A stretch of 46,865 bases of DNA from the NCBI RefSeq assembly GCF_013299175.1, contig NZ_JAAFKF010000015.1, positions 1-46,865 on the forward strand, in the 5' to 3' direction. The notes beneath the pieces were generated by a model that saw nothing but the letters and a program-made list of their open reading frames with translations, made no database searches and had not been told where the DNA came from. The translations under genes were made by a program, and so were the position numbers. The DNA comes from Sphaerotilus sp. Its GTDB lineage: Bacteria > Pseudomonadota > Gammaproteobacteria > Burkholderiales > Burkholderiaceae_C. Positions 20,591 to 28,701 of this stretch are shown in pieces (positions within the stretch are counted from its first letter, which is position 1; every line of letters starts with the position of its first letter).

Positions 20591-21157
20591 TCAAGTGCGT
20601 GCAGGTGCGGGGTAGCAGACCTCGATCACCTCCAGCCGCTGCAGCCCGCCCGGCGTCATCAACTGCACCTCATCGCCCTCGCGCGCCTTGAGCAGCGCAC
20701 GGGCGACCGGCGCCACCCAGCTCACCTCGCCGTTGAGGTTGTCGGTCTCGTCAATGCCCTTGATGGTGATGGTGTGCTCCACGCCGTTGCCATCGGCATA
20801 CGTGACCGTGGCGCCGAAGAAGATCTGGTCCTTGCCGTGGTGGACGGACGGGTCGGCCACCTCGGCGATGTCGAGCCGGCGCGTCAGGTAGCGGATGCGC
20901 CGGTCGATCTCGCGCAGGCGCTTCTTGCCGTAGAGGTAGTCGCCGTTCTCCGAGCGGTCGCCGTTCTTGGCCGCCCAGGACACGGTGTCCACCACCTTCG
21001 GCCGCTCCTCGTCCAGCAGATGCATCAGCTCTGCCCGCAGCGTGTGCCAGCCTTGCGGGGTCATGTAGTTTCGTGTACCGGCGGGCAACGGGGGCAGGTT
21101 CCCGGTGGTCTCATCGTCGTCGTCGGTGGAGGCTTCAGGTGGAAGGACTTTGCGCAT
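20591..21157 (-). CDS. greB: Transcription elongation factor GreB
   Basis: The 188-residue protein has the GreA/GreB N-terminal coiled coil with the tip sequence AAKNGDRSENGDYLYGKKRLREIDRRIRYL and the C-terminal FKBP-like domain (FFGATVTYADGNGVEHTI, SPVAR-like APVARALL). The KKRLREID stretch is typical of GreB. It rescues backtracked RNA polymerase by stimulating transcript cleavage. About 30 acidic and threonine-rich residues are added at the N-terminus. ATG 21157 was taken over a TTG two codons upstream. Its stop is adjacent to the convergent spoT stop. Confidence 0.93.
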   Translation of the reverse strand: MRKVLPPEASTDDDDETTGNLPPLPAGTRNYMTPQGWHTLRAELMHLLDEERPKVVDTVSWAAKNGDRSENGDYLYGKKRLREIDRRIRYLTRRLDIAEVADPSVHHGKDQIFFGATVTYADGNGVEHTITIKGIDETDNLNGEVSWVAPVARALLKAREGDEVQLMTPGGLQRLEVIEVCYPAPART

Positions 21158-21418
21158 GATCAAAATTGCGGGATCATCGGTACTGACTGGTCCCGTGCTC
21201 GCGGGGTCTGTGGCGAATCACCATCACACTGAATGTGAGGAATTCGTAATCGGGTGGCGAAATACGTCACACTTTGCAACGTCCGGTCCTACAGCAGGGG
21301 AAGCGGCGTGCCGATGACCTTGGCACGTCACAGAAGAAATAAGTGCTGGAGACCTGCGAATCTGCTCAACTCCGTGTTGGCGGGTTCGCCCGATAGGTGT
21401 TTTTGAGGACCCCCTGCC

Positions 21419-22069
21419 ATGTCCCGTCCCCATTTTGCTCAAGATCCGATGGATCCATTGTTGACCACCCGCGAGGCCGCCCAGCGATTGGGCGTGTCGC
21501 TGCGCACGGTCCAGCTCTGGGTCGAAGCGGGAACCCTGCCCGCCGGGCGCACACCTGGTGGCCATCGGCGCATCCGCCTGTCCGCCGTCGAGGCGCTCGC
21601 GCACCGCAGCGGGCTGCGTCCTGCGGCGCCGACTTCGCTGTCGATGGCCGCGTCCGGCAATGCGCCGCTGGACCTGCTGCTGATCGCCTCCAGCGTGGAC
21701 CAGCTCCACCTGTGGCAAGAGGTGCTGCAGCCGCTGGGCTCGGCGATCTCCATCCGCGGCGCCAACAACGGCTACACCGGCCTGCTGCAGCTCGGCCGCA
21801 AGGCGCCGGAGCTGCTGGTCACGGACCTGGCGATGCCCGACATCGACGGCTACGCCATGCTGCTGACGCTGTCCTCGCTGAGCGACTACAGCCAGCTCCG
21901 CGTGCTGGCGATCACCACCCAGACGCCGCACCAGATCGCCGAACGTGGTGGGTTGCCGGAGCGCGTGCGTGTGGTCCACCAGCCGGCGCCGGCCATTGCG
22001 GTGCGCGCCTGGGTCGAGTCGGAGATGGCGCGCCTGGGTCGCAGTCTGCATGTGGATGGTGTAGCCTGA
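21419..22069 (+). CDS. HTH (excisionase/MerR-like) protein with degenerate receiver domain
   Basis: A 216-residue two-domain protein. Residues 14-60 (LLTTREAAQRLGVSLRTVQLWVEAG...TPGGHRRIR) form an excisionase/MerR-type helix-turn-helix. Residues 84-200 resemble a response-regulator receiver, with aspartate 136 in VTDLAMPDIDGY in the phosphoacceptor position. The acidic pair expected after the first strand is absent (LLLIASSVD at 86-94) and the conserved lysine is glutamine 188 (VHQPAP), so ordinary phosphorylation is unlikely. The DNA-binding domain at the N-terminus is the reverse of the usual order. A CheY-like gene follows after four bases. The target DNA is unknown. Confidence 0.85.
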   Translation: MSRPHFAQDPMDPLLTTREAAQRLGVSLRTVQLWVEAGTLPAGRTPGGHRRIRLSAVEALAHRSGLRPAAPTSLSMAASGNAPLDLLLIASSVDQLHLWQEVLQPLGSAISIRGANNGYTGLLQLGRKAPELLVTDLAMPDIDGYAMLLTLSSLSDYSQLRVLAITTQTPHQIAERGGLPERVRVVHQPAPAIAVRAWVESEMARLGRSLHVDGVA

Positions 22070-22073
22070 CGGC

Positions 22074-22463
22074 ATGTCCCCACCACGCCGCATCCTCCTC
22101 GTCGATGACCAACCCGATTTGCGCAAGCTGATCCGCATGACGCTGGCGCTCGGCGAGTTCGATGTGCATGAGGCGGTGGATGGTGTGGGTGCGCTGGCAC
22201 AGGCGGCGGCGTTGCGGCCGGACCTGGTGCTGCTGGACGTGATGATGCCCGGTGAGTTGAACGGCTACCAGGTGTGCGAGCGCATCAAGGCCAACCCTGC
22301 CCTGGCCGGCACGCTGGTCGTGATGCTGACGGCCCGCGGGCAGCTCAGTGACATCGGGGCGGGGCAGCAAGCCGGCGCCGATGGCTATCTGGTCAAGCCC
22401 TTCAGCCCCTTCGAGCTGATCGAGCGGGTCGAGTCCATCCTGGGCATCGACGGGCAGGGCTGA
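22074..22463 (+). CDS. Single-domain response regulator (CheY-like)
   Basis: The 129 residues are only a receiver domain with all key residues: D11-D12, phosphoacceptor D55 (LLDVMMPG), T86 and K108 (VKPF). It has no output domain, so it must act by protein contact. It starts four bases after the HTH/pseudo-receiver gene and is probably co-transcribed with it. The partner kinase is unknown; the histidine kinase at 23252 is a candidate by proximity only. Confidence 0.92.
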   Translation: MSPPRRILLVDDQPDLRKLIRMTLALGEFDVHEAVDGVGALAQAAALRPDLVLLDVMMPGELNGYQVCERIKANPALAGTLVVMLTARGQLSDIGAGQQAGADGYLVKPFSPFELIERVESILGIDGQG

Positions 22464-22547
22464 GAAGCTTCTTTACGGGCGCGTCACACGGGCCTGACGC
22501 GGTGGGTCGAAGATACTGAACCCCTTCTGACCGGATGCCTGCTCGCC

Positions 22548-23255
22548 ATGACTGCCCGAATACTGCTCATCGACGACGACGCCCGCCTGACCGGCATGGT
22601 GCGGGATTACCTGCAGGCGGCGGGCCTGTCCGTCAGCGTGGCGGGCGATCTGGCGCAGGGTCGGCTCAAGCTGCAGCGCGAGCCTTGCGACGCGCTGGTG
22701 CTCGACCTGATGCTGCCCGACGGGGACGGCCTGGACCTCACCCGCGAGCTGCGCGCCGATCCGCGTCTGCGCGGTCTGCCGCTGCTGATGCTGACCGCCC
22801 GCGGCGAGCCGATGGACCGCGTCATCGGACTCGAACTCGGTGCCGACGACTACCTGCCCAAGCCCTTCGAGCCACGCGAGTTGCTGGCGCGCATCAAGGC
22901 ACTGCTGCGCCGCGCCACGCCACAGGCCGATGACGCCGTGCTGCGGTTCGGCCGGCTGGAAGTCGATGTGAATGCGCGGCAGGTGCGGGTCGATGGCCGC
23001 GCCTGTGACCTGACGAGCTACCAGTTCGACATCCTGCACGTCATGGCCCAAAGCCCTGGCCGCGTGCTGTCGCGTGACCAGATCATGGACGCCCTGCGCG
23101 GCCACCCGATCGACGCCTTCGACCGCAGCATCGATGTCCACATGTCGCGCATCCGGGCCGCCATCGAGGACGACCCGAAAAGCCCCCGCCGCATCCTGAC
23201 GGTGCGCGGCTCGGGCTATGTCTTTGCCCGCAAGCAGGACGCGGACGCAGCGTGA
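22548..23255 (+). CDS. OmpR/PhoB-type response regulator
   Basis: The 235-residue regulator has a receiver domain (acidic residues D10/D11, phosphoacceptor D53 in LVLDLMLPDGDG, K in LPKPFEP) and a C-terminal winged helix (about 130-230, with LTSYQFDILHVMAQSPGRVLSR and the closing RGSGYVFA). It is a DNA-binding transcription regulator paired with the histidine kinase whose start overlaps its stop. No binding site was identified. Confidence 0.95.
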   Translation: MTARILLIDDDARLTGMVRDYLQAAGLSVSVAGDLAQGRLKLQREPCDALVLDLMLPDGDGLDLTRELRADPRLRGLPLLMLTARGEPMDRVIGLELGADDYLPKPFEPRELLARIKALLRRATPQADDAVLRFGRLEVDVNARQVRVDGRACDLTSYQFDILHVMAQSPGRVLSRDQIMDALRGHPIDAFDRSIDVHMSRIRAAIEDDPKSPRRILTVRGSGYVFARKQDADAA

Positions 23256-24691
23256 CGGCGCGCTGGCGGGGCGGAGGCGCGCACAGCCTCTACCTGAGCA
23301 TCTACCTGACGGTGGTGGCGGCGCTGCTGGTGTTCGCGCTGGTGGCGGTGCTGCTGGTGAACCGGCACACCGAGGCCGAGAGCGGGCGCATCGAGGTGGC
23401 CGTGTCCGACCGCACGCTGGCGCTGGTGGCCTTGCTGCAGAACAGCCTGCCCCCGGCCAGCGCGGCGCCCGAGGTCCAGCGCGAGGCGCTGCTCGACTGG
23501 TCACGCCGGTTGCGCGTCCCGATGGCACTGGACGCGGCAGACGGGCAGCGCCTCGCCGTGTCGCCCTTCTACAGCCGCAAGGTCGGCGAGGACCGGCGCG
23601 ACGAGGAACACGCCGCCGCGCGCACGGTGCTGGCCGATGGCCGGGCGCTGTGGGTGTTGCGCAGCCGCGGCCCGCATGGCGATGACCGGCTGCCGGCCTT
23701 GGGGCGCTTGCCCCACGACCGTGACCGCGATCGCCATGGCCCGCCGTCCCAGGGTCTGAACGGACTGCTGGGGCACTGGATCGACGAGGCGTCGGGGTTG
23801 CTCGTGCTGCTGGGGGTTCTGTTCGCGGCGGTGACGATCGGCTGCTACCCGGTGGTGCGCCGGCTCACGCGGCGGCTGGAGGCGCTGGAGCGCGGCGTCG
23901 AGCAGTTCGGCGCGGGCGATCTCGGGCACCGGGTGGCGGTGGTCGGACAGGACGAGGTGGCCGCCGTGGCCACCAGCTTCAACCGGGCGGCGCAGCGCAT
24001 CGAGGATCTTGTGCGTGCCAACCGTGCGCTGCTGGCCAATGCCAGCCACGAGCTGCGTTCGCCGCTGGCACGGCTGAAGATGGCGCTGGAGATGATGGAG
24101 CACACCCCCGCCGAGCGGCGCGACGCGCTGCGGCAGGAGATCGCGTGCGACATCCGCGAACTCGACGGGCTGGTCGAGGAGGTGCTGCTGGCGAGCCGGC
24201 TGGACGCCCAGGGACAAGGCGAGCGGCGCACCGAGTCCGTGGACCTGCTGGGGCTGCTGGTGGAAGAGGCCGCCCGTGTCGGGGCGTCTGCCGAGGGCGA
24301 GCCGGTGGTGGTCGAGGCCGAGGAGCGGCTGCTGCGCCGGGCCTTGCGCAACTTGCTGGAAAACGCCCGCCGCTACGGCGGCGACGAGGTGGACGCGACG
24401 GTCCACAGGGTGGGCACCGGGCAGGTCGAGGTGCAGATCTGCGACCGCGGCCCTGGGGTACCGGAGTCTTACCGCGAGCAGGTGTTCGAACCCTTCTTCC
24501 GCTTGCCGGGTCATGCCGAGCGGGCGGGCGGGGTCGGGCTGGGCCTGTCGCTGGTGCGCCAGATCGCCCAGCGCCATGGGGGCAGCGTGCGGTGTCTGGC
24601 GCGCGAGGGCGGCGGGAGCTGCTTCGTGCTCACCTTGCCCCGAGGGGCGGTGGTGGCGCATCCGGGCGCACCCGGTCTGCATAGCGGTTGA
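23252..24691 (+). CDS. Sensor histidine kinase
   Basis: This 479-residue inner-membrane kinase has two transmembrane segments (about 13-36 and 182-203) around a periplasmic loop. A HAMP domain follows (about 204-255), then the H-box ASHELRSPLARLKMAL with phospho-accepting histidine 266, and the ATPase domain with N-box LLENARRYGG and the G1/G2 boxes (CDRGPGVP, GVGLGLSLVRQI). The loop contains a cluster rich in His, Asp and Arg (PHDRDRDRHG, 154-163) that could contribute to metal or pH sensing. The GTG start at 23252 overlaps the regulator's stop (GTGA). The 3' end overlaps the convergent DUF3717 gene by about 60 bases. Confidence 0.94.
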   Translation: MTARWRGGGAHSLYLSIYLTVVAALLVFALVAVLLVNRHTEAESGRIEVAVSDRTLALVALLQNSLPPASAAPEVQREALLDWSRRLRVPMALDAADGQRLAVSPFYSRKVGEDRRDEEHAAARTVLADGRALWVLRSRGPHGDDRLPALGRLPHDRDRDRHGPPSQGLNGLLGHWIDEASGLLVLLGVLFAAVTIGCYPVVRRLTRRLEALERGVEQFGAGDLGHRVAVVGQDEVAAVATSFNRAAQRIEDLVRANRALLANASHELRSPLARLKMALEMMEHTPAERRDALRQEIACDIRELDGLVEEVLLASRLDAQGQGERRTESVDLLGLLVEEAARVGASAEGEPVVVEAEERLLRRALRNLLENARRYGGDEVDATVHRVGTGQVEVQICDRGPGVPESYREQVFEPFFRLPGHAERAGGVGLGLSLVRQIAQRHGGSVRCLAREGGGSCFVLTLPRGAVVAHPGAPGLHSG

Positions 24692-25064
24692 AGCGCCAGG
24701 CGGTGCCCTCGCGGGTGATGCGGTGCCAGGTCTGGCGCTTGTCGGCCGGGGTCATCGACGGCCAGTGCTGCACTTCGTCGAAGGTGCGCCCGCAGCCCTT
24801 GCAGACCGCGTCGCCCTGGGTGGTCGAGCAGATGGCGATGCAGGGCGCATCCGGCGTGCTGGCGTACCAGTCGAGCCAGGCTTGCCGGGCCGCGGCGGGC
24901 ATCCCGTGCTCGTCGCACAGCGTCTCGTGGTAGTAGACCAGCAGCGCGTAGACCTGTGCGAGCGCCCGCAGTGGCGCGCTCAGCGTCACGCCGTCGGGCG
25001 AGGGTTGTCGGTGGCGCCACCAGTTGATGGCCGCCTCGATGTCGGTGATGTGGATGCCTGCCAT
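24630..25064 (-). CDS. DUF3717-DUF1289 protein
   Basis: The 144 residues combine two small domains of unknown function. The N-terminal IHITDIEAAINWWRHRQ (4-20) and following helices match DUF3717. The C-terminal half matches DUF1289, with cysteines 75, 79, 88 and 91 in PCIAIC and VCKGCGRT, a probable metal-binding cluster. ATG 25064 (MAGIHITD) fits the family start, although the frame is open 12 codons further. No biochemical role is known to me. It overlaps the end of the histidine kinase on the other strand and follows the PAS-GGDEF gene by 35 bases. Confidence 0.88.
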   Translation of the reverse strand: MAGIHITDIEAAINWWRHRQPSPDGVTLSAPLRALAQVYALLVYYHETLCDEHGMPAAARQAWLDWYASTPDAPCIAICSTTQGDAVCKGCGRTFDEVQHWPSMTPADKRQTWHRITREGTAWRFNRYADRVRPDAPPPPLGAR

Positions 25065-25099
25065 GGGGGCGCCAGCATAGCGCCGCTGGCCGGCTGACA

Positions 25100-26188
25100 T
25101 CAGATCGCCGCTGCGGGACGGTGGAACTCGACGCGCCCCTTGCCCTGTTGCTTGGCCTGGTACATCGCCGTGTCAGCCGCACGCACGAGGTCCAGCGTGT
25201 TCATCGCGTCACGCGGGTAGACGGCAATGCCTATGCTCACGCCCACGCTCAGGCGCCGCCCGTCCACGTCGAAGGGCACGGCGATGGCCGCCAGAATCTG
25301 TTGCGCCACGGCGTTGAGCGCGGGTTCACCGCCCTTCGAGCGGATCAGCACCAGGAACTCGTCGCCCCCGAAGCGGCACAGCGGATCGTGCGGTGACACG
25401 GTACCGCGCAGGCGCTCGGCCACCTGGCGCAGCAACTGGTCGCCGGCGTCGTGGCCATGCCGGTCATTGATCTCCTTGAAGCCGTCGAGGTCGAGGAAGA
25501 GCAGGGCGAGCTGTTCCTGTGCTTCATGCACCCGGCTGCGGGCGGAGCCGAGCAGGTCAAAGAAGCGGGCGCGGTTGTACAGGCCCGTCAGCGGATCCTG
25601 GAAGGCGAGGGTCCGCACCTGCTCCTCGGCCCGCATCCGCTCGGTGATGTCGAGCAGGGTGCCGCTGACGGCCAGCGTACCCGGCGCATCGGGCATGGGG
25701 CGCGAGACGATGCGGTACTGCAACCAGCGCGGCAGACCACCGTACCCCTGCAGCCGCAGCTCCCCGCACAGGCTGACCTCCTGGCGCGCGGCGTGGCGCA
25801 GGCTGTCGTGCAGCAGCACGCGGTCGGTGCTCTCCACGCTGTCCAGCCAGTGCGCCAGGGACAGCTCGCGGGTGTTGGCCGGCAACTGCATCAGACCGGC
25901 CAGCGTCGAGGAGATGCGCAGCGTGTCATTGCCCGGCTGCCAGGTCCAGCTCCCCAGCCCGGCGATCTGCTCGGCTTCGGCGAGCGCGGACTGGCTGCGC
26001 TGCAGCTCGTCGGTGGACATGCGCTCGGCGCGGGTGACGAGGTAGACGAGTTGTTCGTATTCGGCGTAGGTCTCGCCGGTCAGCGCGAGCAGGGCAGACC
26101 ACTGCGCGGCGCTGGGTGGCCCCGCGTGGGGGTCGATGCCGATCCGCCGGAGCTGGCGGGCCAGCATGGGGTGGAGTGCCTTGGTCAA
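25100..26188 (-). CDS. PAS-GGDEF diguanylate cyclase
   Basis: The 362-residue soluble protein has an N-terminal helical region (1-70), a PAS domain (about 75-185, ending LLDITERMRAEEQ) and a GGDEF domain (about 190-355) with LFLDLDGFKEINDRHGHDAGD and the intact signature GGDEF at 274-278. The inhibitory I-site is absent (SPHD in place of RxxD), so product inhibition through that site is not expected. It starts inside the end of the FIST gene (four-base overlap), so the FIST protein and the cyclase are probably made together. Confidence 0.93.
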   Translation of the reverse strand: MTKALHPMLARQLRRIGIDPHAGPPSAAQWSALLALTGETYAEYEQLVYLVTRAERMSTDELQRSQSALAEAEQIAGLGSWTWQPGNDTLRISSTLAGLMQLPANTRELSLAHWLDSVESTDRVLLHDSLRHAARQEVSLCGELRLQGYGGLPRWLQYRIVSRPMPDAPGTLAVSGTLLDITERMRAEEQVRTLAFQDPLTGLYNRARFFDLLGSARSRVHEAQEQLALLFLDLDGFKEINDRHGHDAGDQLLRQVAERLRGTVSPHDPLCRFGGDEFLVLIRSKGGEPALNAVAQQILAAIAVPFDVDGRRLSVGVSIGIAVYPRDAMNTLDLVRAADTAMYQAKQQGKGRVEFHRPAAAI

Positions 26189-27345
26189 GGTGCCAGATCC
26201 TCCCAGAGTGCGGCCAGCGTGAGCGTCATGTTGTGCATGTCGCAGCGTTGGCCCGCGCTGGCCGAGATTTCGCCGAAGGAATAGAAACCTGCCAGCACCG
26301 AACCGGTCGGCAGGTGGTCGGCGACGGGATCGAGTTCCTCTTCCGTCTGCTCGCCCAGCACATGCCGCCGGCCGACACAGCTCACCGCCAGGGCCAGCAC
26401 CGGGGTGTGGGCGGGCAGGGCCTGGTGCAGGTCATCGGCCGCCTGGAATGCACCTTCCAGCAATTCGCTGCGGCCTGCCCGCGAGAGCTGGACCAGGCTG
26501 CCGGTGGGGATGTCGCCGGCCACGTCGATGGTCTGGCGCTGTGCGTCGATGGCCAGGACGTAGCGGATCACGCCGTGCGTGTCGCCGGCCTGCCGGAACA
26601 CGGTCAGCGGGAAATGCGAGGCCGCTTCGGGCAGGCCGCTGGCGTAGCGGCCGAGGTATTGGCGGTAGAGCTGCAGGGCGGGCTGGCCGTCGATTTCCTC
26701 GACCGTGTGGCCCTGGGCGCGGGTGACGAGCCGGCGCTGGCCGAAGCCGACACTGCCACCACGGCAGGCGCGTGCCATGCGCAGCCGCGGGCCATACAGG
26801 CCGATGGCACAGACGCTGCCCTGTGGCGGGTCGTCTGCACGTTGCGAGCCGGCCCGGGCCAGGTGCGTGCCCGCTGCACCCATGCCGCCGGCGATCGGCA
26901 CACTGTCCGGCAGCACCGCCGTCAGGCCGCGCACGAGATCCGGCCCGTTGACCTCCAGCCCGTCAGCCAGCACCAGCACGCCACTCAGCCCCGGCGTGTC
27001 CAGGAGGGTGCGTGCCAGTTGCTGCCCGGCCGCCTCTGCGCTCAAGGTCGGTCCGAGCACGGCGTGGACCCGCCGCAGGGTCGTGTGTGCCAGCCGCACG
27101 ATGCAGACAACCAGCGCCTCGTCATGGGTCTGGCGGGCATGGGCGACGGTGTGGGTGGCGGCGCTGGCGAAGACGCTGTGTGGCAGGGCGCGGGCCAGAT
27201 CGGCCAGCGGACTGTCGTCGGCCGCTGTCGCCAGCCGCTCGGCGGGACCGAACACCAGCACGAGGGTATTGGGGCTGTCCAGCCTCGGGTCGGGCAGTGT
27301 GGCCCAGCCGGCGTCTGGCTGGGCCACGAGGGTGGCGAGTTCCAT
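26185..27345 (-). CDS. FIST domain signal transduction protein
   Basis: A 386-residue protein with FIST_N (about 30-215, containing VLVLADGLEVNGPDLVRGL and PIAGGMGAAGTH) and FIST_C (about 225-370, containing LQLYRQYLGRYASGLPEAASHFPL and VLAGFYSFGEISA). FIST domains are proposed small-ligand sensors, perhaps for amino acids, and often sit next to GGDEF or kinase genes. No membrane segment or signal peptide is visible, so it is likely cytoplasmic. The four-base overlap with the PAS-GGDEF gene suggests that it senses the input for that cyclase. Confidence 0.92.
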   Translation of the reverse strand: MELATLVAQPDAGWATLPDPRLDSPNTLVLVFGPAERLATAADDSPLADLARALPHSVFASAATHTVAHARQTHDEALVVCIVRLAHTTLRRVHAVLGPTLSAEAAGQQLARTLLDTPGLSGVLVLADGLEVNGPDLVRGLTAVLPDSVPIAGGMGAAGTHLARAGSQRADDPPQGSVCAIGLYGPRLRMARACRGGSVGFGQRRLVTRAQGHTVEEIDGQPALQLYRQYLGRYASGLPEAASHFPLTVFRQAGDTHGVIRYVLAIDAQRQTIDVAGDIPTGSLVQLSRAGRSELLEGAFQAADDLHQALPAHTPVLALAVSCVGRRHVLGEQTEEELDPVADHLPTGSVLAGFYSFGEISASAGQRCDMHNMTLTLAALWEDLAP

Positions 27346-27439
27346 GCGGTCAACACATCCGGTGCGGTCCAGCCAGGATTGGCTAACCGGTGTATCGACC
27401 GCTGGCCGCAGGGCTTGAGTGCCACTGCGGCGTGGTGGC

Positions 27440-27901
27440 TCAGCGGTTGAGCATCCCGCCCAGGATTTGCGGCAACAGGCTGCCCAGGTCCGTGCCTTGC
27501 TGGGGCATCTGGCCGTGGGGCGTGAGTCCGTCGATCAGTTGCGGCAGGAGCTGTGACAGCGCGCCAGCGGCAGCGCCATGGTCCATGCCGGCGCTGCGCG
27601 CGAGCTGGCCGATCACGTCCGAGCCGAGCACGTTGCTGAGCTGGTCGGCAGAGATGGGCAGGTTCTGGCCGGTGGAGACCCAGGACGAGGCCACGTCACC
27701 CAGCCCGCCGCGCTGGAACTGTTCCAGCAAGCCACCCAGGCCACCGGCGGCTGCCCCGCCGCCCTGGTTGCCGCCGCCCATCAGCATGCCGAGGACGGCC
27801 TGGATGAGTGCCGCCTGGCCACCGCCGCCACCGCTGTTCTGGCTCCCGCCACCGAGTGCCTGGCTGACGACCGAACCCAGCATTGAATCGAGCAATCCCA
27901 T
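27440..27901 (-). CDS. YidB-like DUF937 protein
   Basis: A 153-residue glycine- and glutamine-rich protein of the YidB/DUF937 family: MGLLDSMLGSVVSQALGG at the start, two glycine-rich runs (about 17-28 and 42-56), and the conserved VSTGQNLPISADQLSNVLG and LSQLLPQLIDGLTPHG. Function unknown. A clear ribosome-binding site (CAGGAG, 9 bases before ATG 27901) supports the start. It stands alone between the FIST gene and the divergent purN. Confidence 0.9.
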   Translation of the reverse strand: MGLLDSMLGSVVSQALGGGSQNSGGGGGQAALIQAVLGMLMGGGNQGGGAAAGGLGGLLEQFQRGGLGDVASSWVSTGQNLPISADQLSNVLGSDVIGQLARSAGMDHGAAAGALSQLLPQLIDGLTPHGQMPQQGTDLGSLLPQILGGMLNR

Positions 27902-28037
27902 CGTGTTCTCCTGAAAGTGTCTGTGAGGTGCCGGTGCGTGTGCGTTCCATCACGGTCCGCTTTCTCCGGCGGCCGTACTGTGACCGGTTTTGGCCGCGCT
28001 GTCATGCGCTGCGGTCAGCCGCTACACTCCCGCACCC

Positions 28038-28691
28038 ATGAAACGCATCGTGATCCTGATTTCCGGCCGTGGCTCCAACATGGAAGCCATCCACCGTGCC
28101 TGTGCCGAAGAAGGCTGGCCCGCCGCTGTGGTGGCCGTCCTCAGCAACCAGCCGACGGCGAGCGGCCTCGCGTGGGCGGCCGAACGCGGCATCGCCACCG
28201 CGTCGATCGACCACCGCGCCCACGCCGACCGCGCCGCCTTCGATGCGGCGCTGGCCGCTGAAATCGACCGCCACCAGCCCGACCTGGTCGTGCTGGCCGG
28301 CTTCATGCGAATCCTGACGCCCGATTTCGTGGCCCGCTACGCCGGTCGCTTGCTCAACATCCACCCGTCGCTGCTGCCCGCGTTCAGCGGACTGCGCACG
28401 CACGAACGCGCGCTGCAGACCGGCTGCAAGGTGGCCGGAGCGACGGTGCATTTCGTGACCGCCGAACTCGACTACGGCCCGATCGTGCTGCAGGCGGTGG
28501 TGCCGGTGCTGGCCGGAGACACCGCCGACACGCTGTCGGCGCGGGTGCTGGTGTCCGAGCACCAGATTTATCCACTTGCCGTGCGCTGGTTCGTCGAGGA
28601 CCGGCTGGTGCTGGGCAGCGACGGCGTCATGCGCCACACCGGGAACGCGCCACAGTGGCTGTTTCCGACCCCTGATTCCCGAGATACCTGA
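28038..28691 (+). CDS. purN: Phosphoribosylglycinamide formyltransferase
   Basis: PurN transfers the formyl group from 10-formyl-THF to GAR in purine synthesis. The 217 residues contain ILISGRGSNMEAI at the start, VLAGFMRILTPDFV, the catalytic NIHPSLLPAFSGLRTH (Asn and His) and ELDYGPIVLQ (Asp). ATG 28038 gives the usual MKRIVILISG start. A methyltransferase gene follows ten bases downstream. Confidence 0.96.
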   Translation: MKRIVILISGRGSNMEAIHRACAEEGWPAAVVAVLSNQPTASGLAWAAERGIATASIDHRAHADRAAFDAALAAEIDRHQPDLVVLAGFMRILTPDFVARYAGRLLNIHPSLLPAFSGLRTHERALQTGCKVAGATVHFVTAELDYGPIVLQAVVPVLAGDTADTLSARVLVSEHQIYPLAVRWFVEDRLVLGSDGVMRHTGNAPQWLFPTPDSRDT

Positions 28692-28701
28692 GGACTTCCC
28701 G

